Counted from the stretch's first letter, positions 54,801 to 63,942 are shown. The stretch is 64,000 bases of DNA from Nodularia sp034931045 (GCF_034931045.1 NZ_JAYGHH010000010.1:57934-121933); one strand, 5' to 3'. Notes: generated by a model from the letters alone, not told the origin. Program-made: numbers and translations.

Positions 54801-54955
54801 TTGTTAGTACGGGGAAGATGCTCTGAAATTAACAAATAGTTATATGCTGATGCGTCTTGGAGAGATTTAAAATTAATTTGTGCTAAGTGTAAATCTATAC
54901 TACTACTCTTGACTAATTCCTCAAGGTGTTGGCTGTGTAAATGGTGCAGATACAT
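51875..54955 (-). CDS. CyRepA1-family plasmid-type replication protein
   Basis: A 1026-residue protein with an N-terminal DUF3854/TOPRIM-like part (VIICEGVKKAAALLTQGYAA then AIPGITSG and YICFDFETQ). This is followed by an ATPase with Walker A GIKSAKGTGKTTALQDIV and Walker B AVLILDEVEQSLW, a helicase-like region (LLITHRIQLGRFL, DTVFVTPSLGTGISIDVQHF, SEARQALARVRD), and a long helical C-terminus. Such proteins are the replication initiators of cyanobacterial plasmids. A single copy in a chromosomal-looking region, without partition genes, suggests an integrated plasmid remnant or a chromosomal relative. Confidence 0.85.
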   Translation of the reverse strand: MYLHHLHSQHLEELVKSSSIDLHLAQINFKSLQDASAYNYLLISEHLPRTNNGMVKNAWLQRYNHVTAGGWWCSGLDPLNNWQSMEWGCFKPNQPRTNHKGKSIKYEHPPHTPTRIFCLRVTIKIWQQVSQRYNLTMPGSINMDAHGAAEGFWQWVMQQNVPVIICEGVKKAAALLTQGYAAIAIPGITSGYRVVKDIFGKVTSRQLIPDLAAFATKKRTFYICFDFETQPRKIAAINNAISQLGCLFQEKKCPVKVIELPGIEKGVDELIVAKGANAFDKVYRQSADLEIYLAQSKPHTQLTIPAALTVNCPYLEQVSYPTAGLVGIKSAKGTGKTTALQDIVNQAQVINRPVLLITHRIQLGRFLCEKIGIKWGLNHSEGLMPADEALPIVNKPLKITKSFGLCVDSIWKLNPQDWQGAVLILDEVEQSLWHLLNSNTCKHKRVKILKLFQQLISTVLTTGGLVIAQDADLSDVSLEYLQRLSGIKITPWVLLNQWKPQKGWNVTFYDSPNPTPLIHKLELDLIAGLKCYVTTDSRSGRYSCETIEGYLKERLEKLRQQFPKSLVISSRTTSTPGHAAVDFVGDINQKIPEYDTVFVTPSLGTGISIDVQHFDRVYGIFQGVIPDSEARQALARVRDNVPRIVWCAKRGIGLIGSGSTNYRLLSDWYQENQKENLALLSPVHKIDVDLPLVYDPIHLRTWAKLSARVNASIRLYRQSMQDGLIADGHQIWLRSNAVHNNIVRDLRLAFLATDSEDIENRKRLVVEIVKVQRDWAEKRQKAKDIKCQIREIKQQHQLLAAMAVAKARDINYLEYEQLLNKHSLSEAERYQIDKYTLRQRYGIPVTPELKLRDHKGYYFQLLIHYYLTHESEYFHVRDQQEWYQQLLWGDGKVFLPDLKTYTAKVEAMRALGMLQFLEPERKFTEHHPDLLLLKDVAFQHSKHIKRVLGIDLVRGKESISAIKILGRLLNLLGLKLKREEETYQIDIDTLYDGREKIFTVWHQRDELMLAGIKSFSHKNPEYIVCH

Positions 54956-55333
54956 GGGACGACCCTTGAATGGAATACGATGGACTTAAAATTTACCATG
55001 CATTTGCTGATTTTTTATAGCGGAAATCATCAGAGTTTAACGATATATTTTTTACTTCGTTATGGTAAATACATCGGTGAATAATCAAGTGCATGATTCT
55101 GTGAGAGTACATTGCTGAAGTAATAAACTTGTATTGTAATTTTTGCTGGTGATTAATTTTGATTTTTCAGTAAATTTTCTATTTTCTGGGTGTAAGTATA
55201 GGATAAAAAGTTTGTATAAATTAATTTGATGGTTGTTTAACGCAGAGGGGCGCGGAGGTAAGCGCAAAGGTACGCAGAGGTTTTTGTATTTATCTGTGTT
55301 TATTGGTGGTTTTTTACAGAAATACTCTATAGG
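54956..55333. other. Spacer with dispersed repeat
   Basis: No supported gene. An inverted copy of the CTCTGTG-type repeat (ACGCAGAGGGGCGCGGAGGT then AAGCGCAAAGGTACGCAGAGG) lies at about 55240-55280. Confidence 0.6.
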
Positions 55334-56914
55334 CTACGGTGTACATACATCTGGCGCACACAAACCGGGAAATTTTAAAGTTGTCACCTCAAACCTATTC
55401 AAATCTACCCGCCGGATAGAGTGGTTATTCGTATCACTAATATATAGATACGAACCCATAGCACTCAGTCCCGAAGGTTCAGAAAAACGTGTATTCTGAC
55501 CTTGACCGTCTTGTAAACCCGCAGAACCATCTCCCAATACTGTTTGACAATTTCCTGTACTGGGACTGACTAATTTAATTTTGTGGTTGTAGGTATCTGC
55601 TACCCATAGATAATTCTGAGTATATTCAACTCCTAAACAATGCTGTAAGCGGACATTCTCGCCTTGTCCATCAACATCACCAAAACCAAATAATTGCTTA
55701 CTACCACAAATACTTCTGACTTGCTGCGGTTCGTTTAGTCCTACACCACGAATTGAACTTACTTCACTATCAGCAATATATAATTCCTGTCCATTGGTAG
55801 TGATTCCACTGGGTTGAGCAAATACTGATTCTGTAAGCAAACCATCTATACAAGCTTCTGCACCAGTACCACTATAGGTTTTCACAATACCGCTTTCTAA
55901 GTTCATTTGCCAAATTTGATGTGATCCAGCCATTGCAATAAATAGGGTTTGTCCCAATTGCACCACATCCCAAGGGGAATTTAAGGATGTTTCTCGTCCT
56001 GCACCCCCATGAGGAGAAATATTTCGGCTTTGTTCACCAGTGCCGGCGATGGTTTCTACTATGCGACGCTGGAGGTCTACTCGTCGCAAGCTATGATTTT
56101 CTGTATCAGCAATGTAAAGAATCTGATTTTCTGGATCAAATGCCATTCCTTGGGGTGCGAAAAACTGTGCTTTGTTAAATGCACCATCGGTTAAGCCAGA
56201 TTTTCCCGTTCCCATTAAATGCAGAATTTCTCCTTCGTAGTTAGTCATCACTATACGGTGATGTCCAGAATCAGCAATGAATAAGCCGATGGGAGTGGCG
56301 AGAACTTTACCGGGAAAGGCTAGTGGTGTAATTAATGGTTGACGTTGTTTTTCTAAAGTCAGGCTGAGTTCCTGGAGGTTGATCGTACCTTTTTCTTGGT
56401 GTTGATTAATTAACTGCTGAATTAATTCGTCTAAAGTATCACGTTTGCCTTCACCAGAAAGATAACCTACGACGTAACCTTCTGGATCAATGATTATGAA
56501 GGTAGGCCAAGCACGTACAGTATATTCTTGCCAAACCCGAAAATCACTGTCAACTAATACTGGATGTTCGATGTCGTAGCGCAGGATGGCTTGGCGAATA
56601 TTCTCAATTTCTTTTTCGTTGTCAAATTTGGCTGAGTGTACGCCGATAACAGTTAGGCTATCTTGATATTTTTGTTCTAAATATTTCAAATCTGGCAAGA
56701 TATGCAGACAATTAATACAGCAATATGTCCAAAAGTCTAAAATTACGACTTTACCCCTGAGTTCTTTCAGAGATAAGGGTTTATCAGTGTTAAGCCACGT
56801 GTAGTTTTGTGGTAGTTCTGGCGCTCTGACACGGGGAGTCATGGAATATGTTTTAGGATTAATTAAATGTGAGAAATATGACAAAATGAGGGAGCGATCG
56901 CTTGTGCTTTGCAC
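55334..56914 (-). CDS. Thioredoxin-NHL fusion protein (NHLRC2-like)
   Basis: A 526-residue fusion. An N-terminal thioredoxin-like domain with active site WTYCCINCLHILPDL (about 60-72) is followed by an NHL beta-propeller from about residue 190, with repeats such as ADSGHHRIVMTNYEGE, ADTENHSLRRVDLQ, ADTYNHKIKLVSP and SDTNNHSIRRVDLN. It resembles NHLRC2 proteins. The start may be 56842 (MTPRVRAPELPQ), which is better placed for the family; the longer form adds 24 residues. It probably acts in redox or protein-quality processes; substrate unknown. Confidence 0.85.
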   Translation of the reverse strand: MQSTSDRSLILSYFSHLINPKTYSMTPRVRAPELPQNYTWLNTDKPLSLKELRGKVVILDFWTYCCINCLHILPDLKYLEQKYQDSLTVIGVHSAKFDNEKEIENIRQAILRYDIEHPVLVDSDFRVWQEYTVRAWPTFIIIDPEGYVVGYLSGEGKRDTLDELIQQLINQHQEKGTINLQELSLTLEKQRQPLITPLAFPGKVLATPIGLFIADSGHHRIVMTNYEGEILHLMGTGKSGLTDGAFNKAQFFAPQGMAFDPENQILYIADTENHSLRRVDLQRRIVETIAGTGEQSRNISPHGGAGRETSLNSPWDVVQLGQTLFIAMAGSHQIWQMNLESGIVKTYSGTGAEACIDGLLTESVFAQPSGITTNGQELYIADSEVSSIRGVGLNEPQQVRSICGSKQLFGFGDVDGQGENVRLQHCLGVEYTQNYLWVADTYNHKIKLVSPSTGNCQTVLGDGSAGLQDGQGQNTRFSEPSGLSAMGSYLYISDTNNHSIRRVDLNRFEVTTLKFPGLCAPDVCTP

Positions 56915-57015
56915 TCAGCACTGATGCAAGCAGACCCCTTGCGAGTATCCCGCCTACTATTTGAGCAGAAATTCAGCAAGAGCGATCGCTTCTACCCTCC
57001 TAAATACTGGTTCTG

Positions 57016-58530
57016 TTATTCCTCCATAGTGGTAACTTTGTATTCTCCAGCCCTTTCTTGCTGTTCTGGTACAGGTGTAGTTTCTGGAACTACTGGAGGC
57101 ACACTAGGAGATAATTTAAAATTTGGCAACTGTTGAGGGTTGAAATATCTTTTTAATGAAGGTTTTTCAGGATCGGGAGCAATTTTTATGGGTAACGGTA
57201 TTGATTCCTCTGTTGGCGTTTCCTCTGGTTGTGCTTCTGGTGCAGGTGAATCACTAGATTTTGATGTTTCTGGTTTAGCTAATTTTTCCGGTACTTCAAC
57301 TTGAGGTATAGGAATTATCTCAGGCTGTATTTCCGATGCAGGTGGTTCAATAATCTCTGGTAGTGTCGGAGGTAAACTCGGTGACGGTTCTGAACGACGT
57401 TTGAAGAATCCCTCAGACTTTGATGTTTCGTTTGCTTCAACTTGGGGTGTAGGTTTTACGGGTGTTTCTAGAACTTCAATGTCAGGAATAATCTCAGGCT
57501 GTGGTGACGGTGTTTTTTCAACGCTGGGAATCGGTGTAGTTACTGGTTTCTTCGCAGTATAATTGGGGTCTACAATACTACGCGCCTGATCCGCCTTCAA
57601 TTCTCCTCTAACAATTCTCGAAAGTGTGTCTTTACCTTTAGGCTGATAATTAATCAGTCTGGCTGTGGTATTAAAGGCATTTTTTACAGGATTTCCCTGA
57701 TTATCGAGGAATTCTAGTTTTACCCAGTTTTTACCAGGTTTGAAGCCCTTGAGGTAAATTGGTTGCCAGCGATCCAAAATGAAGCTTTCATTATTAATGG
57801 TGCAACGGATGCGCCAATCGCTAACTGTATCATTGGGGTTATCTTCAGCTACCAGGCGCAGAGGCGCGTTAGTTAAATAAAAGTCTAGTAAAATTGGTTC
57901 TGCGCCATAACTGCCTTGAGGACGACTGTAGGTCAGCACTGGCATAGTAGGATCAGGGTTATTGTCCTCAGTTTTAGTGAAAATATGGAATGTTGTCTGG
58001 GCGTAAGCACCTTCATTTTTAAAGCTTTCATGCCAAGGACGAGAAGCAAAAACGCGTAGGGTATGTGTACCAGGGGAAACATCTGGTAAAACTAGAGGCT
58101 TATTTACATCGTAAACAGCTATGTAAGGTTGGTTATCGAGAATTAGGTGTAGATGAGGGCCTAATTCCAATTCAGGATCTTTAAATATTGGTATATCTTT
58201 CACCTGAAAGCTGACTGTAACTGTATTATCCTGGATAACTTCATCAGCTTGGGGAGATAGGATTTTCACCTGCGGCCGATAGTTTTCCAAGGTGAGGCGT
58301 AGTTCCTGGATGACATCTGGTGGGGAAACTTCAGAAAATTGTTGAGAAATCTGAGAAATTTTGGGTGGGTTATTTCTCTGGTTTACAGCCACTTCTTGGC
58401 TACCAGCTTTTTCACCACAACTGGCTAAAGTCAATACCAGCACCAATGTCATTAGCCACTTAATAATAGTAAATCTCCGATAAAATATCTGGTTGAGCAT
58501 CCCTGGCTGCCACGATTTCATGCATTTCAT
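57016..58530 (-). CDS. Pro-rich lipoprotein with beta-sandwich domain
   Basis: A protein of up to 504 residues with a lipoprotein signal: WLMTLVLVLTLASCGEK, Cys near residue 38 being the lipidation site. The start may be ATG 58500 (10 codons later). After the signal comes a helical segment, then a Big/FN3-like region with ELGPHLHLILDNQPYIAVYD and GTHTLRVFASRPWHES, resembling DUF4399. The last 180 residues are low-complexity, rich in Pro, Glu and Ser (ETPTEESIPLPIKIAPDPEK). It is probably anchored in the outer or plasma membrane; function is unknown. Confidence 0.75.
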   Translation of the reverse strand: MKCMKSWQPGMLNQIFYRRFTIIKWLMTLVLVLTLASCGEKAGSQEVAVNQRNNPPKISQISQQFSEVSPPDVIQELRLTLENYRPQVKILSPQADEVIQDNTVTVSFQVKDIPIFKDPELELGPHLHLILDNQPYIAVYDVNKPLVLPDVSPGTHTLRVFASRPWHESFKNEGAYAQTTFHIFTKTEDNNPDPTMPVLTYSRPQGSYGAEPILLDFYLTNAPLRLVAEDNPNDTVSDWRIRCTINNESFILDRWQPIYLKGFKPGKNWVKLEFLDNQGNPVKNAFNTTARLINYQPKGKDTLSRIVRGELKADQARSIVDPNYTAKKPVTTPIPSVEKTPSPQPEIIPDIEVLETPVKPTPQVEANETSKSEGFFKRRSEPSPSLPPTLPEIIEPPASEIQPEIIPIPQVEVPEKLAKPETSKSSDSPAPEAQPEETPTEESIPLPIKIAPDPEKPSLKRYFNPQQLPNFKLSPSVPPVVPETTPVPEQQERAGEYKVTTMEE

Positions 58531-58548
58531 CCTAGTGATAGTTGGTCG

Positions 58549-58803
58549 TCATTGACACTCCTCGAATTTATAATTCGGGGATTCTTGCTTCACGGGGATT
58601 CCCATGAATTTACCCTCTGCAAGCATCTTGACCGTATGCCCTACGGCTGCTAGTTCTTGTGAGAGAACTACTTGGGGCGCATCCACATTACGGTCTGTGG
58701 TATATCCACAATTTGAGCAAACATGAGTAAGTTTCGACAATCTTAAACCGTGCATCGGACACCATAGCCCAAAAGGTGGAATTTTTATCACATCGCATAA
58801 CAT
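58549..58803 (-). pseudogene. TnpB (IS200/IS605 OrfB) C-terminal relic
   Basis: A frame of 84 codons. Its recognisable part, LSKLTHVCSNCGYTTDRNVDAPQVVL then GHTVKMLAEG, is the TnpB zinc-ribbon and C-terminus (CSNCG...DRNxDA). Nothing of the RuvC core remains upstream, so it is a 3' fragment of an IS200/IS605-type element. Only one Cys pair is seen. The ATG used is incidental. Confidence 0.8.
58560..58580. mobile_element. IS605-type right-end hairpin
   Basis: CCTCGAATTTATAATTCGGGG folds as a near-perfect hairpin (9 pairs, one G-T) next to the stop of the TnpB relic. This is the usual place and form of an IS200/IS605 right-end hairpin, in which the guide-RNA-like end also lies. Confidence 0.7.
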
Positions 58804-59221
58804 TTTATTTTGATTTTCTCAGATAAATTTAAAATAATTAATATTTTTTCCAGATTTTTGCCGTAGCAATTGAAACAGCAAAAAAAATTTAGGAATATCA
58901 AGCTGTAATCCCTGCTAAATCGGGATAATTGAGTTAAATCATAAGTTTTACGAATTGTTATCCTTTGTAAATTAAATGAATAAACTCTTGACTTTTCGCT
59001 CGGAACTTTGCAAATAAAAAGCTTGCACAGCAATTATTTCAGCTAATTTGAATTATTGTTAAAATGTGTTTAACAATGCACCTGTAATGAGTCTATAATT
59101 CAACAGAAACAAACTTCCACATAGAGTCTTCATCACTGCTCCAGGAATTTCTGTAGTTTGCGACTAGGTTTAACTTTGTGGTATTTATGATTCCTCATTC
59201 CTTACTAAGAGAGGAGGTCGA
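58804..59221. promoter_or_regulatory. psaA upstream region
   Basis: 418 AT-rich bases. It holds a perfect inverted repeat, ATTGTTAAA-ATGTG-TTTAACAAT, at 59055-59077, and the psaA ribosome-binding site GAGAGGAGG at 59210-59218. The psaA promoter should lie between them. Confidence 0.6.
59055..59077. promoter_or_regulatory. 9-bp palindrome upstream of psaA
   Basis: Perfect inverted repeat ATTGTTAAA (59055-59063) / TTTAACAAT (59069-59077) with a 5-base loop, about 145 bases before the psaA ATG. It may be an operator or the -35 vicinity; no T-run, so it is not a terminator. Confidence 0.7.
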
Positions 59222-61480
59222 ATGACGATTAGTCCTCCGGAGCGAGAGGAAAAGAAGGCAAGAGTCATAGTTGATAAAGATCCTGTTCCTACCTCATTTG
59301 AAAAATGGGCAAAGCCAGGACACTTCGACAGATCCTTAGCCAAAGGCCCCAAAACCACCACCTGGATTTGGAACCTTCATGCCCTCGCCCATGACTTTGA
59401 TACACATACAAGCGATTTAGAAGACATTTCTCGTAAAATCTTCGCAGCACACTTCGGACATTTATCCGTAGTAGCGATTTGGTTAAGCGGGATGTTATTC
59501 CACGGCGCTAAATTCTCGAATTACGAAGCCTGGTTAAGCGACCCATTAAATGTGAGGCCCAGCGCTCAAGTCGTATGGCCCATTGTGGGACAAGACATTT
59601 TAAATGGTGATGTCGGTGGTGGATTCCACGGTATTCAGATCACCTCTGGCTTGTTCCAAGTATGGCGCGGCTGGGGAATCACAAGCTCATTCCAGCTTTA
59701 TGTCACAGCTATTGGCGGCTTGGTATTAGCAGGATTGTTCTTATTTGCTGGTTGGTTCCATTACCACAAGCGCGCTCCCAAACTGGAATGGTTCCAGAAC
59801 GTGGAGTCAATGCTGAATCATCACTTGGCAGTATTGCTAGGTTGTGGTTCCTTGGGATGGACTGGACACCTAATCCATGTGTCAGCACCAATCAACAAAC
59901 TATTGGATGCGGGTGTAGCGGCTAAAGATATACCTTTACCCCACGAGTTCATCCTGAACAAAGATTTGTTGACAGATTTGTATCCCAGCTTTGCCAGTGG
60001 GTTAACACCATTCTTCACCTTGAATTGGGGTCAGTATGCTGACTTCCTCACCTTCAAGGGCGGTTTGAACCCAGTAACAGGCGGCTTGTGGATGACCGAT
60101 ATTGCCCATCACCATTTGGCGATCGCGGTTCTGTTCATCATTGCTGGTCATATGTACCGTACCAACTGGGGTATCGGTCACAGTATTAAAGAAATCCTGG
60201 AAAACCATAAAGGTCCCTTCACAGGAGAAGGTCATAAAGGTTTGTATGAAAACCTGACCACATCCTGGCACGCTCAGTTGGCAACTAACCTTGCTTTCTT
60301 GGGTTCACTGACCATCATTATTGCTCACCATATGTACGCAATGCCCCCGTATCCGTACTTGGCAACGGACTACGCAACGCAATTGTGTATATTCACTCAC
60401 CATATGTGGATCGGTGGCTTCTTGATTGTTGGTGGTGCGGCTCACGCAGCCATATTCATGGTGCGGGATTACGATCCTGTTGTGAACCAAAACAACGTGT
60501 TAGATCGTGTGATTCGTCACCGGGATGCTATTATTTCCCATCTGAACTGGGTGTGTATTTTCTTAGGCTTCCACAGCTTTGGATTGTACATCCACAACGA
60601 TACAATGCGTGCCTTGGGTCGTCCCCAAGATATGTTCTCCGACTCGGCAATTCAGTTGCAGCCAGTATTTGCTCAGTGGGTGCAAAACTTGCATACCCTA
60701 GCTCCTGGTGGTACTGCTCCTAATGCTATAGAGCCAGTTAGTTATGCTTTTGGCGGCGGTATTTTGGCTGTCGGCGGCAAAGTGGCAATGATGCCTATTG
60801 CTTTGGGTACAGCGGACTTCTTAGTTCACCACATCCACGCCTTCACCATTCACGTCACCGTCCTGATTCTGCTCAAGGGTGTATTGTACGCCCGTAGTTC
60901 TCGTCTGATTCCAGACAAGGCAAACTTAGGCTTCCGCTTCCCTTGCGACGGTCCAGGCCGTGGCGGTACTTGCCAAGTATCTGGTTGGGACCATGTGTTC
61001 CTCGGATTATTCTGGATGTACAACTCTCTATCGATTGTAATCTTCCACTTCAGTTGGAAAATGCAATCAGATGTCTGGGGAACAGTAGATGCAGCAGGTA
61101 ATGTGTCTCATATTACCTATGGTAACTTTGCTGAAAGTGCCATCACCATTAACGGCTGGTTGCGTGACTTCTTGTGGGCGCAAGCTGCACAAGTAATCAA
61201 CTCCTACGGCAGTGCTTTATCTGCTTATGGTCTACTCTTCTTAGGCGCTCACTTTGTATGGGCATTCAGCTTAATGTTCCTGTTCAGTGGTCGCGGCTAC
61301 TGGCAAGAACTGATTGAGTCCATTGTTTGGGCGCACAATAAGTTGAAAGTAGCACCAGCAATTCAGCCTCGCGCTCTGAGCATCATTCAGGGACGAGCTG
61401 TAGGTGTAGCTCACTACCTCTTAGGAGGAATTGTAACCACCTGGGCATTCTTCCACGCACACATCCTTTCAGTAGGGTAG
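59222..61480 (+). CDS. psaA: Photosystem I P700 apoprotein A1 (PsaA)
   Basis: A 752-residue PsaA, large core subunit binding P700, A0, A1 and half of FX. The FX loop is FPCDGPGRGGTCQVSGWDH, with both Cys ligands. The protein has eleven membrane helices and starts MTISPPEREEKKARVIVDKD. It is followed 131 bases later by psaB, the usual pair. AGAGGAGG lies 5 bases upstream of the ATG. Confidence 0.98.
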   Translation: MTISPPEREEKKARVIVDKDPVPTSFEKWAKPGHFDRSLAKGPKTTTWIWNLHALAHDFDTHTSDLEDISRKIFAAHFGHLSVVAIWLSGMLFHGAKFSNYEAWLSDPLNVRPSAQVVWPIVGQDILNGDVGGGFHGIQITSGLFQVWRGWGITSSFQLYVTAIGGLVLAGLFLFAGWFHYHKRAPKLEWFQNVESMLNHHLAVLLGCGSLGWTGHLIHVSAPINKLLDAGVAAKDIPLPHEFILNKDLLTDLYPSFASGLTPFFTLNWGQYADFLTFKGGLNPVTGGLWMTDIAHHHLAIAVLFIIAGHMYRTNWGIGHSIKEILENHKGPFTGEGHKGLYENLTTSWHAQLATNLAFLGSLTIIIAHHMYAMPPYPYLATDYATQLCIFTHHMWIGGFLIVGGAAHAAIFMVRDYDPVVNQNNVLDRVIRHRDAIISHLNWVCIFLGFHSFGLYIHNDTMRALGRPQDMFSDSAIQLQPVFAQWVQNLHTLAPGGTAPNAIEPVSYAFGGGILAVGGKVAMMPIALGTADFLVHHIHAFTIHVTVLILLKGVLYARSSRLIPDKANLGFRFPCDGPGRGGTCQVSGWDHVFLGLFWMYNSLSIVIFHFSWKMQSDVWGTVDAAGNVSHITYGNFAESAITINGWLRDFLWAQAAQVINSYGSALSAYGLLFLGAHFVWAFSLMFLFSGRGYWQELIESIVWAHNKLKVAPAIQPRALSIIQGRAVGVAHYLLGGIVTTWAFFHAHILSVG

Positions 61481-61611
61481 CAATTCACTTCAGAAGGGCT
61501 GAGGGCTGAGGGCTGGGTGCTGAGTATTCAAAGCTCAAAACCTATTACTCAAAACTCAGAACTTCAAAAGATGACACCTGATGGCTAAAAGTCAGAGGAT
61601 TTCTCAAACCT
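61481..61611. repeat. psaA-psaB spacer with short repeats
   Basis: A 131-base gap with AGGGCTGAGGGCTGAGGGCT (about 61495-61515), near-tandem GGGCTGA units, followed by AAAGCTCAAAACCTATTACT and CAAAACTCAG. No terminator is visible, so psaB is likely co-transcribed. Confidence 0.6.
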
Positions 61612-63843
61612 ATGGCAACGAAATTTCCAAAATTTAGCCAGGATCTCGCACAGGACCCGACTACTCGTCGGATATGGTATGCGATCGCTACAGGAAACGA
61701 CTTTGAAAGCCACGATGGCATGACTGAAGAAAATCTTTACCAAAAGATTTTCGCCACTCACTTCGGTCACTTGGCAATCATTTTCCTGTGGGCTTCCAGC
61801 CTCCTGTTTCACGTGGCCTGGCAAGGTAACTTTGAACAGTGGATTAAAGATCCCCTTCACATCCGCCCCATCGCCCATGCGATTTGGGACCCCCACTTTG
61901 GTGAACCTGCCATTGAAGCATTTACCCAAGGTGGCGCAAGCAATCCTGTAAACATTGCTTACTCTGGTGTTTACCACTGGTGGTATACCATCGGAATGCG
62001 GACGAACAGCGAACTGTATACCGGTTCTGTGTTCCTCCTCTTGTTATCAGCGTTATTCTTATTTGCTGGTTGGTTGCACTTACAACCCAAGTTCCGTCCT
62101 AGCCTCTCTTGGTTTAAGAGTGCTGAACCCCGCCTGAACCATCACTTATCAGCGTTGTTTGGTGTTAGTTCTTTGGCTTGGGCTGGTCACTTGGTTCACG
62201 TTGCTATCCCCGAATCTCGCGGACAGCACGTTGGTTGGGATAACTTCCTCACCACACTGCCCCACCCAGCAGGTTTGACTCCGTTCTTCACAGGTAACTG
62301 GGGAGTTTACGCTGCTAACCCTGATACTGCTGGACATATTTTTAGTACATCTGAAGGTTCAGGTACAGCGATTCTGACTTTCTTGGGTGGTTTCCATCCT
62401 CAGACAGAATCCTTGTGGTTGACCGATATGGCTCATCACCACTTGGCGATCGCAGTTATCTTCATTATTGCTGGTCATATGTACCGGACTAACTTTGGAA
62501 TTGGTCACAGCATCAAAGAAATGCTGAATTCCAAATCTGGTTTAGTACCTGGTAGCAAGAGTGAAGGTCAATTCAACCTGCCCCACCAAGGTTTGTACGA
62601 CACCATTAACAACTCGCTGCATTTCCAGTTGTCTTTAGCATTAGCAGCACTGGGAACTGCCACTTCGTTGGTAGCGCAGCATATGTACGCTCTGCCTCCT
62701 TACGCATTCATTGCTAAGGACTACACAACTCAAGCAGCGTTGTACACTCACCACCAGTATATTGCTGGCTTCTTGATGGTTGGTGCTTTTGCCCACGCCG
62801 CCATCTTCTGGGTACGTGACTACGACCCCGAACAAAACAAAGGCAACGTACTTGACCGGATATTACAGCACAAAGAAGCGATCATCTCTCACCTCAGCTG
62901 GGTATCGCTATTCTTGGGCTTCCATACCCTTGGTCTGTATGTACACAATGACGTAGTAGTAGCTTTCGGTACTCCTGAAAAGCAAATCTTGATTGAGCCT
63001 GTGTTCGCACAATTCATTCAAGCTGCTCACGGTAAAGTACTTTACGGTTTAGACACATTGCTGTCTAACCCTGACAGCATCGCCTACACAGCTTATCCTA
63101 ACTACGGCAACGTTTGGTTGGGTGGCTGGTTGGATGCCATTAACTCTGGTACCAACTCCCTATTCTTAACAATTGGCCCTGGCGACTTCTTGGTTCACCA
63201 CGCATTCGCTTTGGCTATTCACACCACCACCTTGGTACTTGTTAAAGGTGCTTTGGACGCTCGTGGTTCCAAGTTGATGCCCGATAAAAAGGACTTCGGC
63301 TATGCGTTCCCTTGCGACGGTCCAGGCCGTGGCGGTACTTGCGACATCTCAGCTTGGGACTCTTTCTACCTAGCGATGTTCTGGATGTTGAACACCATTG
63401 GTTGGGTAACCTTCTACTGGCACTGGAAACATCTAGGCATTTGGCAAGGTAACGTTGCTCAGTTTAACGAAAACTCTACATATCTCATGGGCTGGTTCCG
63501 TGACTACCTCTGGGCTAACTCGGCTCAGTTGATTAACGGCTACAACCCCTACGGCGTGAATAACCTGTCTGTTTGGGCTTGGATGTTCCTCTTTGGACAC
63601 CTTGTTTGGGCAACTGGTTTCATGTTCCTGATTTCTTGGAGAGGTTACTGGCAAGAGTTGATTGAAACCCTTGTTTGGGCGCACGAGCGTACTCCTCTAG
63701 CTAACTTGGTTCGCTGGAAAGACAAGCCCGTTGCTCTGTCTATCGTTCAAGCTCGTTTGGTAGGTCTAGCCCACTTCACTGTCGGCTACGTTGTTACCTA
63801 CGCGGCGTTCTTGATTGCCTCCACTGCTGGTAAGTTCGGTTAA
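61612..63843 (+). CDS. psaB: Photosystem I P700 apoprotein A2 (PsaB)
   Basis: A 743-residue PsaB, partner of PsaA in the PSI core. The FX loop FPCDGPGRGGTCDISAWDSF supplies the other two Cys ligands. The protein starts MATKFPKFSQDLAQDPTTRR, as in other cyanobacteria, and ends ...ASTAGKFG. A terminator follows 28 bases later. Confidence 0.98.
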   Translation: MATKFPKFSQDLAQDPTTRRIWYAIATGNDFESHDGMTEENLYQKIFATHFGHLAIIFLWASSLLFHVAWQGNFEQWIKDPLHIRPIAHAIWDPHFGEPAIEAFTQGGASNPVNIAYSGVYHWWYTIGMRTNSELYTGSVFLLLLSALFLFAGWLHLQPKFRPSLSWFKSAEPRLNHHLSALFGVSSLAWAGHLVHVAIPESRGQHVGWDNFLTTLPHPAGLTPFFTGNWGVYAANPDTAGHIFSTSEGSGTAILTFLGGFHPQTESLWLTDMAHHHLAIAVIFIIAGHMYRTNFGIGHSIKEMLNSKSGLVPGSKSEGQFNLPHQGLYDTINNSLHFQLSLALAALGTATSLVAQHMYALPPYAFIAKDYTTQAALYTHHQYIAGFLMVGAFAHAAIFWVRDYDPEQNKGNVLDRILQHKEAIISHLSWVSLFLGFHTLGLYVHNDVVVAFGTPEKQILIEPVFAQFIQAAHGKVLYGLDTLLSNPDSIAYTAYPNYGNVWLGGWLDAINSGTNSLFLTIGPGDFLVHHAFALAIHTTTLVLVKGALDARGSKLMPDKKDFGYAFPCDGPGRGGTCDISAWDSFYLAMFWMLNTIGWVTFYWHWKHLGIWQGNVAQFNENSTYLMGWFRDYLWANSAQLINGYNPYGVNNLSVWAWMFLFGHLVWATGFMFLISWRGYWQELIETLVWAHERTPLANLVRWKDKPVALSIVQARLVGLAHFTVGYVVTYAAFLIASTAGKFG

Positions 63844-63871
63844 TTCGACTGCTAGTTTTGTAGGTTAATAA

Positions 63872-63902
63872 AAATCCCCTGCTGTAAGGTGGGGGATTTT
63901 TT
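63872..63902 (+). terminator. psaAB terminator
   Basis: AAATCCCC-TGCTGTAAGGT-GGGGGATTT with TTTTTT following (63898-63902). It closes the psaAB operon. Confidence 0.93.
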
Positions 63903-63914
63903 CATGGGCGTAAC

Positions 63915-63942
63915 ATGGGCGGGCAGGATGCCCACCCCACAA
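63915..63942. repeat. Dispersed GCCCACCCCACAA repeat copy 3
   Basis: TGGGCGGGCAGGATGCCCAC then CCCACAA, 12 bases after the psaAB terminator. It is a shorter copy of the element at 21380-21441 and 40219-40272. Confidence 0.85.

Noticed and set aside
55233..55499. 88-codon plus frame after the thioredoxin-NHL gene
   Set aside because: It starts in a dispersed repeat and then reads antisense to the 3' end of the thioredoxin-NHL gene.
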